This document shows, one piece after another, positions 1-8,785 of a DNA stretch of 43,541 nucleotides (its first letter is position 1; every line of letters starts with the position of its first letter). The notes below the pieces were generated by a model that saw nothing but the letters and a program-made list of their open reading frames with translations, was not told the origin of the DNA and ran no database searches. The stretch is from Oscillospiraceae bacterium (GTDB lineage: Bacteria; Bacillota; Clostridia; Oscillospirales; Oscillospiraceae). Position numbers and translations under genes: made by a program. Location of the stretch: positions 1 to 43,541 of the forward strand of contig CACZKM010000009.1 in assembly GCA_902781745.1 (NCBI GenBank), written 5' to 3'.

Positions 1-1063
1 TCCCGCCGCAGGCCTCGCAGAACCGGCCGGGGTTCACCGTGCTGCCGCAGAAGGGGCAGGTCACCATGGACAGGCCCTTCCCCGCCAGAACGCCGGCGGC
101 GTTGGGGATGTTCTGCCCCGCGGGCTGCTGGCCATAGCCCTGCTGGTTCACGGGCTGCTGATAGCCCTGCTGCTGGACGTAGCCCTGCTGCCCCATGGGC
201 TGCTGGTACCCCTGCTGCTGGACGTAACCCTGCTGCCCCATGGGCTGCTGGTACCCCTGCTGCTGGACGTAGCCCTGCTGCCCCATGGGGGGCTGCTGGT
301 ACCCCTGCTGCATCCCATAGCCCTGCTGGCCCATCATGGGCTGCTGCTGGTAGCCGCCCATGGGGGCGCCATAGCCCATCTGCTGCTGGCCCGCGCCCCG
401 CTGCATCCCGGTCTGGCCGGTGAGGGCGGCCACGATCTGGCTGCCCAACTGCTGATACTGCTGGCAAATTGGGTCGTAATTGCCGGGGTTGGACTGGTTG
501 CCGAAGAAGCCCCCGGCGCTGCCCTGGCTGTAGACCTCCACGCTGTTCCGGTTGAGCTTGAAGCGCATATCGTCCACATAGGGGTGGTTCAGGGTGACCT
601 TCACATAGAAGTCATAGGTGTAGCGGTACCGGGGCGGGTTGTAGCTGACCTCCTTGCCGTCGGCCCCCCGCATCTTCTCCTCATGGCGGAAGTCGCTGAC
701 CTCCAGCTTGGCGGAGGTCACCGAAGCGATGTCCAGAACGTCGGGGTTGGCCTCCCGGAGGTTTGACTTCTCTGTGACCATGAATTTTCCCTGGTTATCG
801 TCCAGGTAGACCATGTAGTAGTCCGCCCCCAGGGTCCGGGTGTTCTGGAAGGACGCCACCGCCTGGCGGTTGGCCTCCCGGGCCTGGAGCTGCTGGCCGA
901 TTTCCGCCACGGTGCTCTTCTTCCGGTCCCGGCCGGAGAACCATGGGGAGAGCTTGGCCGCACAGGCCTTGCACATATTGCCGTCCTCCAGCTTGCGGTT
1001 GCCCAGCAGGCCGATCTCGCCGCCGCAGAAATCGCATTCCTTTTTCTTGCCGAATAAACCCAT
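1..1063 (-). CDS. DUF4428 zinc-ribbon protein with Gln-rich repeats, 3' end cut by window edge
   Basis: Last gene of the operon that starts near 6328. The start ATG at 1063 follows AAGGAGGAAGG and the frame stays open to the window edge (at least 354 codons). The N-terminus carries a four-cysteine zinc-binding module (C10, C13, C31, C34) with the [11 protein letters not shown] pattern typical of DUF4428. A middle region of about 150 residues is rich in polar and aromatic residues. Residues about 237-315 form a low-complexity Gln/Gly/Tyr/Met/Pro tract made of 15-residue repeats. A second zinc ribbon starts with CPFC near residue 335 and continues with a CEAC pair before the edge. There is no signal peptide or membrane segment, so it is probably cytosolic. 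Its role is unknown; sharing zinc ribbons with the SPFH and YdjG-like proteins of the same operon suggests it joins the same complex (inference). Confidence 0.85.
   Translation of the reverse strand, partial: MGLFGKKKECDFCGGEIGLLGNRKLEDGNMCKACAAKLSPWFSGRDRKKSTVAEIGQQLQAREANRQAVASFQNTRTLGADYYMVYLDDNQGKFMVTEKSNLREANPDVLDIASVTSAKLEVSDFRHEEKMRGADGKEVSYNPPRYRYTYDFYVKVTLNHPYVDDMRFKLNRNSVEVYSQGSAGGFFGNQSNPGNYDPICQQYQQLGSQIVAALTGQTGMQRGAGQQQMGYGAPMGGYQQQPMMGQQGYGMQQGYQQPPMGQQGYVQQQGYQQPMGQQGYVQQQGYQQPMGQQGYVQQQGYQQPVNQQGYGQQPAGQNIPNAAGVLAGKGLSMVTCPFCGSTVNPGRFCEACGG
120..355 (-). repeat. In-frame 45-bp tandem repeat coding for 15-residue Gln-rich units
   Basis: Three nearly identical 45-bp units (anchored at about 165, 210 and 255; the third carries a 3-bp insertion) encode the unit [15 protein letters not shown] inside the DUF4428 protein. 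Degenerate copies flank them on both sides. The copies differ by single bases only, which points to recent slippage or unequal crossing-over rather than old divergence. The tract is a multiple of three throughout, so length changes keep the frame and the C-terminal zinc ribbon. Confidence 0.9.
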
Positions 1064-1094
1064 GTTCCTTCCTCCTTTGCCGTAAATCAGGGGC

Positions 1095-2267
1095 TCAGCC
1101 CCAGTTGACCTGGATGTCGATCACCGCCAGGTCCGGGTAGATCAGGTCGGTAAAGACCCAGCGGCCCATGCTCTGGTCGAACCGCAGGTGGGTGGTCTGG
1201 CTGCCCATGACCTCATCTCCCGCGTAATAGGTGAAGGTTACCTCATAGCCTTCGCTCTCCGTATCCAGGTCCATGACCGCCCGGTCGATCATAAATCCGC
1301 CCAGGCCCTCTGTTTCGGAGAGGTAGAGTTCCATGCCCTGCTCCAGGATGTTCTTCTCCTCCTTCATCTGCTGGGACACATCGAAGAGGAAGAAGCGGTA
1401 GCCCTGCTCCACCACGTCCTTTTTGGTGTGGAAATAGGGATTGATGACCCTGTCGTAGATCCCGTAGCCGGTGGTGACGTTGTCCGACGGGTCACAGTAG
1501 CTGTTGAAGTAGAACCAGTTGCCCAGATAGGCCGCCGCCTGACGGGTCAGGTTGACGAAATCCTCCTCCTCCAGGTCGCCGAAGGTGGCCGGGTCATAGA
1601 CCAGGCTGGGACAGACGTCGTTTTCCAGCATATAGTACAGGTCCGCGAAGACGTAGGCGATGTCGCCCCGGTTCATCCGATTCTGGGGCAGGAAATATCC
1701 CTCTCTCGTCAGAAGGGACAGATTGTAGTAGACCATGTTGACCACACTGGGCAACGCCCAGGTGCTGATGTCACTGGCGTCGGCGATCTCCGGCTTCCAG
1801 ATGGGCGCGCCGGGAAAGTCGTACCCCTTGAAGTCCAGATACCGGCAAACGATGGCGCAGTACTGCTCCTCGGTGATGATACCGTTGGGGCTGAATTTCC
1901 CGCTGCCGACGCCCTTGACGATATCGCTCTCAGCGGCCCAGTTGATGTAGGGGGCCGCCCAGCCCAGGGAGGGACTCTTGGGGTCCACATCCTGGAAGGC
2001 GGAGCCGGGGTATTGGGCCGTGTCTACCCCCTCCATGCGCCCCAGCATGGTGACGAACATGGCCCGGGTGTAGTAGGAACCGGGGGCGAAGATTCCGTCG
2101 CCCACGCCCTTCATCAGGTCCAGCTCGTAGAGGTACTGGATAGCCTCCCGGGCGGGGTGGTCCTCCGACACGTCGGTGAAGGGATACTCCCCCGCCGCGC
2201 CCGCGGTGACGCTGGCCACCGAGGCCAGCATCAGGGCGGACAGGAGCAGGGCAATGATCTTTTTCAT
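1095..2267 (-). CDS. Secreted protein with three S-layer homology (SLH) domains
   Basis: 390 residues, starting at the ATG at 2267 behind AAAGGAGA; longer upstream reading is out of keeping with the signal peptide that begins at this Met. Residues 1-25 form a signal peptide (MKK, hydrophobic core, Ala-Gly-Ala-Ala end). Three SLH-type repeats follow at about 28-79, 88-147 and 160-214, each with the pattern of a FxDV start and a GxGxGxFxP or similar core; the third is weaker. The remaining 175 residues match nothing I recognise. SLH domains in Firmicutes usually bind pyruvylated secondary wall polymer, so the protein should sit in the cell wall. It is fourth in the SPFH operon, 34 bases after the TPM gene, an unusual partner for that module. 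Confidence 0.88.
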   Translation of the reverse strand: MKKIIALLLSALMLASVASVTAGAAGEYPFTDVSEDHPAREAIQYLYELDLMKGVGDGIFAPGSYYTRAMFVTMLGRMEGVDTAQYPGSAFQDVDPKSPSLGWAAPYINWAAESDIVKGVGSGKFSPNGIITEEQYCAIVCRYLDFKGYDFPGAPIWKPEIADASDISTWALPSVVNMVYYNLSLLTREGYFLPQNRMNRGDIAYVFADLYYMLENDVCPSLVYDPATFGDLEEEDFVNLTRQAAAYLGNWFYFNSYCDPSDNVTTGYGIYDRVINPYFHTKKDVVEQGYRFFLFDVSQQMKEEKNILEQGMELYLSETEGLGGFMIDRAVMDLDTESEGYEVTFTYYAGDEVMGSQTTHLRFDQSMGRWVFTDLIYPDLAVIDIQVNWG

Positions 2268-2301
2268 ACGGACGCTCTCTCCTTTCCCTGATGACCCGCG
2301 G

Positions 2302-3708
2302 TCAGAACTTCCCGCTGTGTCCCGAGAAGCCGCCGCTGTCGATGGTGGTGCCGCCGCTCCAGCCGCCCTTGTGGTTGTCGTTGTCCACACGGATGGGCAC
2401 CCGGGTGACGGTGGTGTTGATAAACTGGTCGGTGGAGGCCCGCAGGATCAGGCCCCCGGCCACGCCCGCGAAGCCCGCCGCCATGTACTGGGTGGCGTCG
2501 GCCTTGGTCTTGACGGATTTCATCTTTTTCTTCAGACCGCTGCACCGGATGGCAGAGCCGGCGCAGGAGACCGCAGCCCCCACGCCCACGGAGCCCGCCA
2601 CGGCGGTGCCGGTGGGCACAGGCTCCTTCACGGGCACGTCGATGGGCGTCCCCGCATCAGCCTGGCTCATGTAGTAGTCGGACTCGGTGATGAAGTCCTG
2701 AAAGCCGCCGTACCAGTCGTCATTGCGGAAGTTGTCCAGGAACTCCTCCTCCAACTGGGCCTTGCCGTAGTCGGTGAAGGCGTAGTTGCCGAACTCACCC
2801 CGGGCGATGTAGGCGTAGTCCCGGTCGTTCATGCTCAGCAGGAGCATGGCGCCGCTCTGGTCCGCCCCCAGGCCGAAGCCCCCCTGGTTATAGATGGCCT
2901 TGGCGGCCTCATAGGGGCTCTCGGTGCTGAAGTCCCGGTAGTCGTCGACGGTGACGATGTACACGCCGCTGTCGTACTTTGCGGAGGCCTCGGCGGCCAT
3001 CTGATCCAGTTGGGCCCGCTCATCCTCAGACAGGATGCCCGCCTGGTCCACCACGTAGCCGCCGGCGGGGACCTCCGTCTGGGCGGAGATCAGCATGGGG
3101 GTCTCTTCCTCTGCGGCAGCGGCCTCCACGGACTCCCCGGCCGTGGCGTCAGGCACCGCGGGAGGGACAATGGAGCTGTCGCCGGAGAGCTCGGCCAGGT
3201 AACCGGCGTAGGCCGCCAGGCCGTTCTCGCAGGCCATCACGTCCTGGGTCAGGTCTCCGGCGAAGGCCTCGGCGTTGAGGCTGCTGTCCAGCACGCTCTC
3301 CAAATTGGCCTGGTCGTCGGGAGTGATCACATACTCCGCGCCCCCGGCCAGGAAGAGGAAGTAGTCGTCAAAGACCAGGCTGTCCCCGTCCATGTGGGTC
3401 TGGATCATCAGGTTGATACAGCTCTTGGTCTCCCCATAGCCGTAATCATAGGCGTTGTAGTAGGCCTGGGCGTAGTCCTCAATGGTGCGGTCCTCCAGAC
3501 TGGTGACGATGTCCGTCCGGACCTGGACCCCCAGGGCCTCGGTGAGGCGATGGAAGGTATCGGTGCCCAGGGCGTTCATGTAGCCGCCGTCCATGACGTC
3601 GGTGGCGTCATAGGCCAAATCATAGTCTGAGGCGGCCAACGCCCCCAGGGGCAGAGCCAGGGCCAGGCAGAGAAGGGCCGCCAGAACCAATGCAAAGATT
3701 CGTTTCAT
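2302..3708 (-). CDS. TPM-domain secreted/membrane protein (YdjH-like), probably two TPM domains
   Basis: 468 residues with a signal peptide (MKRIFALVLAALLCLALA, Ala-rich end) and ATG at 3708 behind GGAGGGG. A clear TPM domain (TLP18.3/Psb32/MOLO-1 family) covers about residues 215-345, starting VVDQAGILSEDERAQL and including DSGVYIVTVDDYRD. The region about 30-150 has the same order of elements (a DYAQAYYNAYDYGYG stretch, then hydrophobic strands), so it looks like a second, diverged TPM domain. A short hydrophobic segment follows near residues 370-390, and the tail is rich in Gly and Ser, ending GGFSGHSGKF as many TPM proteins do. In B. subtilis the TPM protein YdjH works with YdjG and YdjI at the membrane; the gene order here is the same kind of set. 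Phosphatase activity is not implied. Confidence 0.82.
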   Translation of the reverse strand: MKRIFALVLAALLCLALALPLGALAASDYDLAYDATDVMDGGYMNALGTDTFHRLTEALGVQVRTDIVTSLEDRTIEDYAQAYYNAYDYGYGETKSCINLMIQTHMDGDSLVFDDYFLFLAGGAEYVITPDDQANLESVLDSSLNAEAFAGDLTQDVMACENGLAAYAGYLAELSGDSSIVPPAVPDATAGESVEAAAAEEETPMLISAQTEVPAGGYVVDQAGILSEDERAQLDQMAAEASAKYDSGVYIVTVDDYRDFSTESPYEAAKAIYNQGGFGLGADQSGAMLLLSMNDRDYAYIARGEFGNYAFTDYGKAQLEEEFLDNFRNDDWYGGFQDFITESDYYMSQADAGTPIDVPVKEPVPTGTAVAGSVGVGAAVSCAGSAIRCSGLKKKMKSVKTKADATQYMAAGFAGVAGGLILRASTDQFINTTVTRVPIRVDNDNHKGGWSGGTTIDSGGFSGHSGKF

Positions 3709-3720
3709 GGTCTCCCCTCC

Positions 3721-4869
3721 TTACATCAGAAGCTTGGTCAGGGCAAACAGGATAGCGGACACCACCGCCGTGGAGGGGATGGCGAACTTGATAAAGTGCT
3801 CCCACCACCGCTTGCTGTCCGAGGGCAGGTCGCCCACCATCTTGCCGGTCTGGCCGTTCATGGCGAAGAGATAGTTCTTCCCCTCATACCGGGTGCTGAG
3901 CATCCACACCGGCAGCAGGGCGTAGTCCACCTTTCCCCGGCGCAGGTCCATTTCCTCCCGGACGGGGGTGGCGTTGACGAAGCCCGCGCTGTTGATCACC
4001 GCCTGGCGGGCGGTGTTCCGGGCCCGCTCGTCGGCCCGGGCGGCGCATTCCTCCACGGGAACGTCGTACTTTTCCGCCAGGAAGCCCGGCAGGTAGGCCA
4101 CGGAGAAGGGCTTGAGGTCCCCGTAGTCAAAGGGCTCGATGGAGTCCATGTAGTCGTCGGGCATCTTGGAGGAGCCGTCGGCGGGAATCCGCTCGAAGGC
4201 CACGGTGCCCTCCCGGTGGAGCCGGTAGTGCTTGGTCTCGGTGATCCGCTCGTTGAACTGCTCGTAGCTGTTGTCGCTGGAGGCGTCCATATCCATGTCA
4301 ATGTCCACCTCGCCGTTGAAGAGCCAGAAGGGGACGTAGACGCCCTTGATCTCCTGGACGTGGTTCTCCTCGGAAAAGGCCTTGGGCAGGAGGGGCTTGC
4401 CCTCGTAGTGCTTTTTCAGGGCCCGGACGGCGTCCTCCTTCTTGAGCTTGAAGGGCAGGACGAAATCGGGCTTGAAGGTCCCGGCAAACTGACCGGGGAC
4501 GATGGTGGGGTTGCCGCAGTAGGGGCAGCTTGTGGCTGCGGTGGTGGCGTCGCAGATGAGCTCAGCGGCGCAGGAGGGGCAGCTGTAGGCCTTCATCCCG
4601 GCCCCGTCGGCCCCCCAGTCGGCGTCGCCGCTGTAGCCCCACTCCCCTTCCGGGACATCGGATACCTGGGCGGCCTGCTCCTCCTTTTTGGCCTCCTCCT
4701 TCTGGAAGGTCGTGGAGGCCTGTTCCTCCTTCTGGGCGTACAGAGCCTCGATCTCCGCCACCTCAAAAACGCTGCCGCAGAAATCGCAGGCCAGCTTTCC
4801 GGTGGCGCTGTCAAAATGGAGCGGTCCGGTGCAGGACGGGCATTGATAGTTTACGACTTGGTCCGCCAT
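3721..4869 (-). CDS. TFIIB-type double zinc-ribbon membrane protein (YdjG-like)
   Basis: 382 residues from the ATG at 4869, which sits behind AAAGGAGG; the upstream in-frame ATG at 4893 lacks such a site. The N-terminus holds a zinc ribbon with C10/C13 and C28/C31, then an acidic Glu/Lys/Gln-rich linker (about 45-75), then a second ribbon with C97/C100 and C115/C118. The central part is a conserved-looking alpha/beta region, and the last 25 residues are a hydrophobic helix (FIKFAIPSTAVVSAILFALT), a C-terminal membrane anchor. This is the architecture of B. subtilis YdjG, which with YdjH anchors the SPFH protein YdjI. It lies 37 bases after the SPFH gene and 12 bases before the TPM gene, so translation is likely coordinated. 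No enzymatic function is claimed. Confidence 0.85.
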   Translation of the reverse strand: MADQVVNYQCPSCTGPLHFDSATGKLACDFCGSVFEVAEIEALYAQKEEQASTTFQKEEAKKEEQAAQVSDVPEGEWGYSGDADWGADGAGMKAYSCPSCAAELICDATTAATSCPYCGNPTIVPGQFAGTFKPDFVLPFKLKKEDAVRALKKHYEGKPLLPKAFSEENHVQEIKGVYVPFWLFNGEVDIDMDMDASSDNSYEQFNERITETKHYRLHREGTVAFERIPADGSSKMPDDYMDSIEPFDYGDLKPFSVAYLPGFLAEKYDVPVEECAARADERARNTARQAVINSAGFVNATPVREEMDLRRGKVDYALLPVWMLSTRYEGKNYLFAMNGQTGKMVGDLPSDSKRWWEHFIKFAIPSTAVVSAILFALTKLLM

Positions 4870-4906
4870 GGACCCACCTCCTTTTATCGTCAAATTTTTC
4901 CTGTGA

Positions 4907-6328
4907 TCAGGTGGTCAGATCGTTCTCGTCAAAGGGGTCTCCGCACTCGGGGCAGAACTTGGGCGGCTTGGTGGGATCGGCGGGCTCCCAGCCGCACTTG
5001 TCACATTTATACTTGGGCACGCCCTCGGGCTTCTTGGCGCCGCACTCGGCGCAGAACTTGCCCTTGTTCACCGTGCCGCAGGCCGCGCAGGTCCAGCCGT
5101 TGGCATCGAAGGGGATCTGGGGGGCGGGCTTCTTGCCGCCGCACTCGGGGCAGAACTTCCCGGTGATGCCCTGGGTGCCGCAGGCGGGGCAGGTCCAGGC
5201 GTCGGCGGCTGGGGCGGCCGGCGCGGCGGGGGCCACACCGCCGGCGGGTCCCGCGGGAGGCGGCGTGGGCTGCTGGCCCATCTGCTGGTTCATTTGCTGC
5301 TGCTGCATCATCTGCTGGGCCTGGATCTGCTGCTGGGACAGGTTCCCGGCCATGCCCATGCCCATGTTGCCGACCATGCCCATGCCCATGAAGCCCATGG
5401 CGGCGCCGTTCTCGTTGGCGGCGGCGGTCTGCATGGCGGAGGCGGCGGCCCCGGCCAGGTGGGCGTTGAGCATGGTGGGATCCCGCAGCGCGGCGTTGCG
5501 CTGGAGCTCCTTGATCATCTTCTCGTCTTCCTCGCTGGCCTTCAGGCTGGAGACGCCGAAGGATACGATCTCAATGCCACGGAGGTCCCGCCACTTGGCG
5601 GAGAGCTCCTCGTTGAGGATGTTCCCCAGCTCCTGGGCGTGGCCGGGCACGGCGGAGTAGCGGATGCCCATCTCGGAGATTTTGGCAAAGGCGGGTTGGA
5701 GGGCGGTGAGGAGCTCGGTCTTCATCTGGCTGTCCAGATTCTCCCGGGTATAGTAATCGCCCACGTTGCCGGCGATGTTGGTATAGAAGAGGATGGGGTT
5801 GGTGATGCGGTAGCTGTATTCGCCGAAGCAGCGCACGGCGATGTCCACGTCCAGACCGATCCGGGCGTCTACCACCCGGAAGGGAACGGGGGCGGCGGTG
5901 CCGTATTTGTTGCCCACCAGCTCCTTGGTGTTGAAGTAATACACCCGCTGGTCCTTGGGCGGCTCGCCGCCGAAGGTGAAACGCTTGCCGATGTTCTTGA
6001 ACACATCCTTGATGCCCTGACTCAGGCTTCCGCAGAAGATGGAGGGCTCGGTGGAGAAATCATAGACGTACTCGCCGGGCTCGGCGCACAGGTCCACCAC
6101 CTTGCCCTGCTCCACGATGATCATGCACTGGCCGTCGGCCACGGCGATGACGGAGCCGTTGGAGATGATGTTGTCGCTGCCCTTGGTGTTGGAGGAACGG
6201 CCGGAGACCCGCTTGAGGCCTTTGGTCATCAGCACTTCGGCTTCCAGCGCTTCACAATAGAAGTATTCTTTCCACTGGTCGGCCAGAACGCCGCCGGCGG
6301 CTCCAGCGATGGCTTTGATCAGTCCCAT
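4907..6328 (-). CDS. SPFH/band-7 protein with three C-terminal zinc ribbons (YdjI-like)
   Basis: 473 residues, ATG at 6328 behind GAAAGGAGC, first gene of the operon. Residues about 1-285 are the SPFH (virion-core/YdjI-type) domain, beginning MGLIKAIAGAAGG and containing QWKEYF early on and the GIEIVSFGVSSLK segment near its end. A Met/Gly/Gln-rich disordered linker (about 290-375) with GMGM and QQQ runs follows. Three zinc ribbons close the protein: about 378-401 (CPAC...CPEC), 412-433 (CAAC...CAEC) and 440-463 (CDKC...CPEC). SPFH proteins form membrane-bound oligomers; B. subtilis YdjI recruits PspA to the membrane during envelope stress. No pspA is present in the window, so the effector may be elsewhere or replaced by the downstream zinc-ribbon and SLH proteins (inference). 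Confidence 0.9.
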   Translation of the reverse strand: MGLIKAIAGAAGGVLADQWKEYFYCEALEAEVLMTKGLKRVSGRSSNTKGSDNIISNGSVIAVADGQCMIIVEQGKVVDLCAEPGEYVYDFSTEPSIFCGSLSQGIKDVFKNIGKRFTFGGEPPKDQRVYYFNTKELVGNKYGTAAPVPFRVVDARIGLDVDIAVRCFGEYSYRITNPILFYTNIAGNVGDYYTRENLDSQMKTELLTALQPAFAKISEMGIRYSAVPGHAQELGNILNEELSAKWRDLRGIEIVSFGVSSLKASEEDEKMIKELQRNAALRDPTMLNAHLAGAAASAMQTAAANENGAAMGFMGMGMVGNMGMGMAGNLSQQQIQAQQMMQQQQMNQQMGQQPTPPPAGPAGGVAPAAPAAPAADAWTCPACGTQGITGKFCPECGGKKPAPQIPFDANGWTCAACGTVNKGKFCAECGAKKPEGVPKYKCDKCGWEPADPTKPPKFCPECGDPFDENDLTT

Positions 6329-6650
6329 AGGTATTCGCTCCTTTCAGGCTTCACGGGGCATTGGCCCCTGATTGGTGAGATACTGTTTGTATTATACATG
6401 ATTTACCAATGGGATACAATGAAAATCGTGAAATTCCACCGCAGTTTGAAAAAATTTGTCCGATTCCGCCCCCTTTTCAAAGGCCGGACGGCCTCCGGAC
6501 CCGATCCGGTGCGGAAAAAAGATCCCGCCGCCTCTTGCACTTTTCTCCGCTTTTTGATACACTGTACCCATCGTATGAATCCGTTGGACCTCGCGGAAAA
6601 ACTCCTTCATGCGAGCGTCAAATCATATAAGGAAAGGAAGAGATCGTTCT
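6329..6650. other. Divergent intergenic region between the SPFH operon and mscL
   Basis: 322 bases without a supported gene. The left part holds the minus-strand promoter at 6391-6419. Two short adjacent hairpins lie at 6481-6494 (AGGCC/GGCCT) and 6495-6509 (CCGGA/TCCGG). A plus-strand promoter for mscL must lie to the right; TTGATA at 6554-6559 with TATGAA at 6574 is the only candidate I see and its 14-base spacer is short. The ribosome binding site GGAAAGGAAG precedes mscL. Confidence 0.5.
6391..6419 (-). promoter_or_regulatory. Likely sigma-A promoter of the SPFH operon
   Basis: On the minus strand a perfect TATAAT (6396-6391) follows TTGTAT (6419-6414) with a 17-base spacer, about 60 bases upstream of the SPFH start codon. 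The -35 matches the consensus only in its first three bases. Confidence 0.6.
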
Positions 6651-7103
6651 ATGGAAGAAAAGAAAGGCTTCATCGCGGAATTTAAGGAATTCATCAGCCG
6701 CGGCAACGTGATGGATATGGCAGTCGGCGTCATCATCGCCACCGCCTTCGGCGCCATCACCAACTCCCTGGTCAACGACGTGGTCATGCCCCTCATCGGC
6801 ATGCTCTTCGGCGGCCTGAACCCCGAGTCCCTGAACATCACCCTGAAGGAGGCCGTTGTGGACGGCGCCGGCGAGGTGGTCCAGGAGGCCGTGGTCATCG
6901 GCATCGGCACCTTCATCGGCACCATCATCAACTTCATCCTGGTGGCTCTGGTGGTCTTCTGCGTCATCAAGGCCATCAACACCGCCCGGAAGAAGATGGA
7001 GAAGAAGAAGGAAGAGGAGCCGGAGCCCGATCCCGAGCCCTCCGCTGAGGAGAAGCTCCTCACCGAGATCCGGGACCTGCTGCAGGCCCAGAAGAAGGAA
7101 TGA
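6651..7103 (+). CDS. mscL: Large-conductance mechanosensitive channel MscL
   Basis: 150 residues. The start at 6651 (MEEKKGF) follows GGAAAGGAAG; an earlier in-frame ATG would add 14 residues not found in the family. The N-terminal amphipathic segment [20 protein letters not shown] and first transmembrane helix with the [20 protein letters not shown] pattern are diagnostic. The second helix is about residues 80-105 ([18 protein letters not shown]). The cytoplasmic tail is a Lys/Glu-rich helix ending in [10 protein letters not shown], the five-helix bundle. MscL opens near the lytic tension limit to release solutes on osmotic downshock. It is a single-gene plus-strand unit, convergent with lysS, ending in the terminator at 7174-7215. 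The adjacent divergent operon is also envelope related, but no shared regulation can be seen. Confidence 0.97.
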   Translation: MEEKKGFIAEFKEFISRGNVMDMAVGVIIATAFGAITNSLVNDVVMPLIGMLFGGLNPESLNITLKEAVVDGAGEVVQEAVVIGIGTFIGTIINFILVALVVFCVIKAINTARKKMEKKKEEEPEPDPEPSAEEKLLTEIRDLLQAQKKE

Positions 7104-7133
7104 TCGTCCTGCCATCTGCATAGACGGATCAAA

Positions 7134-7166
7134 ACAGCGCCGCGGAGATATTCTCTGCGGCGCTGT
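7134..7166. terminator. Long hairpin after mscL
   Basis: A 15-bp stem (ACAGCGCCGCGGAGA with its complement, one G-U wobble, 3-base loop) 30 bases after the mscL stop. It has no T-run on either strand and may be a processing or stability hairpin in front of the true terminator. Confidence 0.5.
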
Positions 7167-7173
7167 ATGGTTC

Positions 7174-7215
7174 AAAAATGCCTCTGCTGAAAGGAATCCA
7201 GCGGAGGCATTTTTT
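7174..7215. terminator. Bidirectional intrinsic terminator between mscL and lysS
   Basis: Stem of about 16 bp (AAAAATGCCTCTGCTG and its complement with one wobble) around a 10-base loop. The A-run on the left and T-run on the right let it work in both directions, ending mscL and the convergent greA-lysS transcript. Confidence 0.85.
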
Positions 7216-7234
7216 GTATGTATGATGGATCGGG

Positions 7235-8743
7235 TCAGTCCAGGGGCTTCATGGTGGGGAACAGGATCACATCCCGGATGGAATCGGTGCCGGTGAGCAT
7301 CATGACGCAGCGGTCGATGCCGATGCCCATGCCGCCGGTGGGGGGCATGCCGTACTCCATGGCGTTGATGTAGTCCTCGTCCATCATGCCGGCCTCGTCG
7401 TCGCCCTTCTCCCGCATCTCCACCTGCTTCTGGAAGCGCTCCTTCTGGTCGATGGGGTCGTTGAGCTCGGAGAAGGCGTTGCCCAGCTCGCTGCGGCAGA
7501 TGAAGAACTCAAACCGCTCGGTGAGGCGGGGGTCGGAGGGGCTGCGCTTGGCCAGGGGGGAGACCTCCACGGGGTACATGGTGATGAAGGTGGGCTGGAT
7601 CAGGGTCTCCTCCACCTTCTGGTCGAAGCACTCATAGAGGGCGTTGCCCCAGGTGGGGTCCGCCGTCTCAGGCAGCTCCACGCCGATGGACTTGGCCATG
7701 GCCACCGCCTTGGCGTCGTCGGGCTCGGCCATGAAGTCCAGGCCGGTGACGTTCTTCACCGCCTCGGCCATGGTGAGCCGGGGCCAGCCGGGGGTCAGGT
7801 CGATCTTCTCCCCCAGCCATTCCACCTGGTAGGTGCCCAGGAGCTTTTCCGCGGCGGTGGACAGCACGCCCTCGGCGATGTCCATCATGTCGTGGAAGTC
7901 GGCGTAGGCCTGGTAGAGCTCGATGGTGGTGAACTCGGGGTTGTGGCGGGTGTCCATGCCCTCGTTGCGGAAGATGCGGCCGATCTCATAGACCCGCTCC
8001 ATGCCGCCCACGATGAGCCGCTTTAAGGGGAGCTCCGTGGCGATGCGCATGTACATGTCAATGTCCAAGGCGTTGTGGTGGGTGATGAAGGGCCGGGCGG
8101 TAGCGCCGCCGGAGATGGTGTTGAGCACTGGGGTCTCCACCTCGATGTAGCCCAGGGAGTCCATATAGTCCCGGACGTGCTTGATGAACTTGGAGCGCAG
8201 CTCGAAGTTTTTCCGCACGTCGGGGTTCACGATGAGATCCACATACCGCTGGCGGTACCGAAGCTCCTTGTCGGTGAGACCGTGGAACTTCTCCGGCAGG
8301 GGGCGCAGGGACTTGGCCAGAAGGGTGACGTTCTTGCAGCGGACGCTCATCTCCCCCCGCTGGGTGCGGAAGACCTCGCCCTCCACGCCGACGATGTCGC
8401 CGATGTCGTACTTCTTGAACTCGCTGTAGACCTGCTCGTCCATCTCGTCCTTCCGGGCGTAGAGCTGGATGCGGCCGGTCTTGTCCTGCATATCGCAGAA
8501 GCTCACCTTGCCCATGCCCCGCTTGGACATGAGCCGGCCTGCCACGGAGACCGCCTGGCCTTCCATGGCGTCAAAGTTTTCCTTGATCTGACCGGCGGTG
8601 GCGGTGACCTCGTACTTGGTCTGGGTGAAGGGGTCCTTGCCCGCCTCCTGGAGGGTCTTGAGCTTTTCCCGGCGGACCTTCAGGATCTGGGAAAGGTCCT
8701 GCTCCGGGGCCTGGTTGGTTTCCTGGTTCTTCTTCTCTGCCAT
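7235..8743 (-). CDS. lysS: Lysyl-tRNA synthetase, class II
   Basis: 502 residues, the usual bacterial length, with ATG at 8743 behind AAGGAG. It charges tRNA-Lys with lysine using ATP in the cytosol. The N-terminal OB-fold anticodon-binding domain covers about residues 55-160 ([18 protein letters not shown]). The class II catalytic core follows: motif 2 is [18 protein letters not shown] and motif 3 is [15 protein letters not shown] near the C-terminus, with the [19 protein letters not shown] segment of the lysine pocket. It lies 42 bases after greA, so both are likely transcribed from the promoter at 9343-9371. The order greA-lysS is common in Firmicutes. Confidence 0.98.
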   Translation of the reverse strand: MAEKKNQETNQAPEQDLSQILKVRREKLKTLQEAGKDPFTQTKYEVTATAGQIKENFDAMEGQAVSVAGRLMSKRGMGKVSFCDMQDKTGRIQLYARKDEMDEQVYSEFKKYDIGDIVGVEGEVFRTQRGEMSVRCKNVTLLAKSLRPLPEKFHGLTDKELRYRQRYVDLIVNPDVRKNFELRSKFIKHVRDYMDSLGYIEVETPVLNTISGGATARPFITHHNALDIDMYMRIATELPLKRLIVGGMERVYEIGRIFRNEGMDTRHNPEFTTIELYQAYADFHDMMDIAEGVLSTAAEKLLGTYQVEWLGEKIDLTPGWPRLTMAEAVKNVTGLDFMAEPDDAKAVAMAKSIGVELPETADPTWGNALYECFDQKVEETLIQPTFITMYPVEVSPLAKRSPSDPRLTERFEFFICRSELGNAFSELNDPIDQKERFQKQVEMREKGDDEAGMMDEDYINAMEYGMPPTGGMGIGIDRCVMMLTGTDSIRDVILFPTMKPLD

Positions 8744-8785
8744 TGTCAGCGCTCCTTACTGTATCTACTGTTCTCTCAACGGAAC

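Noticed and set aside
120-355. CRISPR-like or satellite repeat
   Set aside because: Units are tandem without spacers, a multiple of three, and lie in frame inside a gene.
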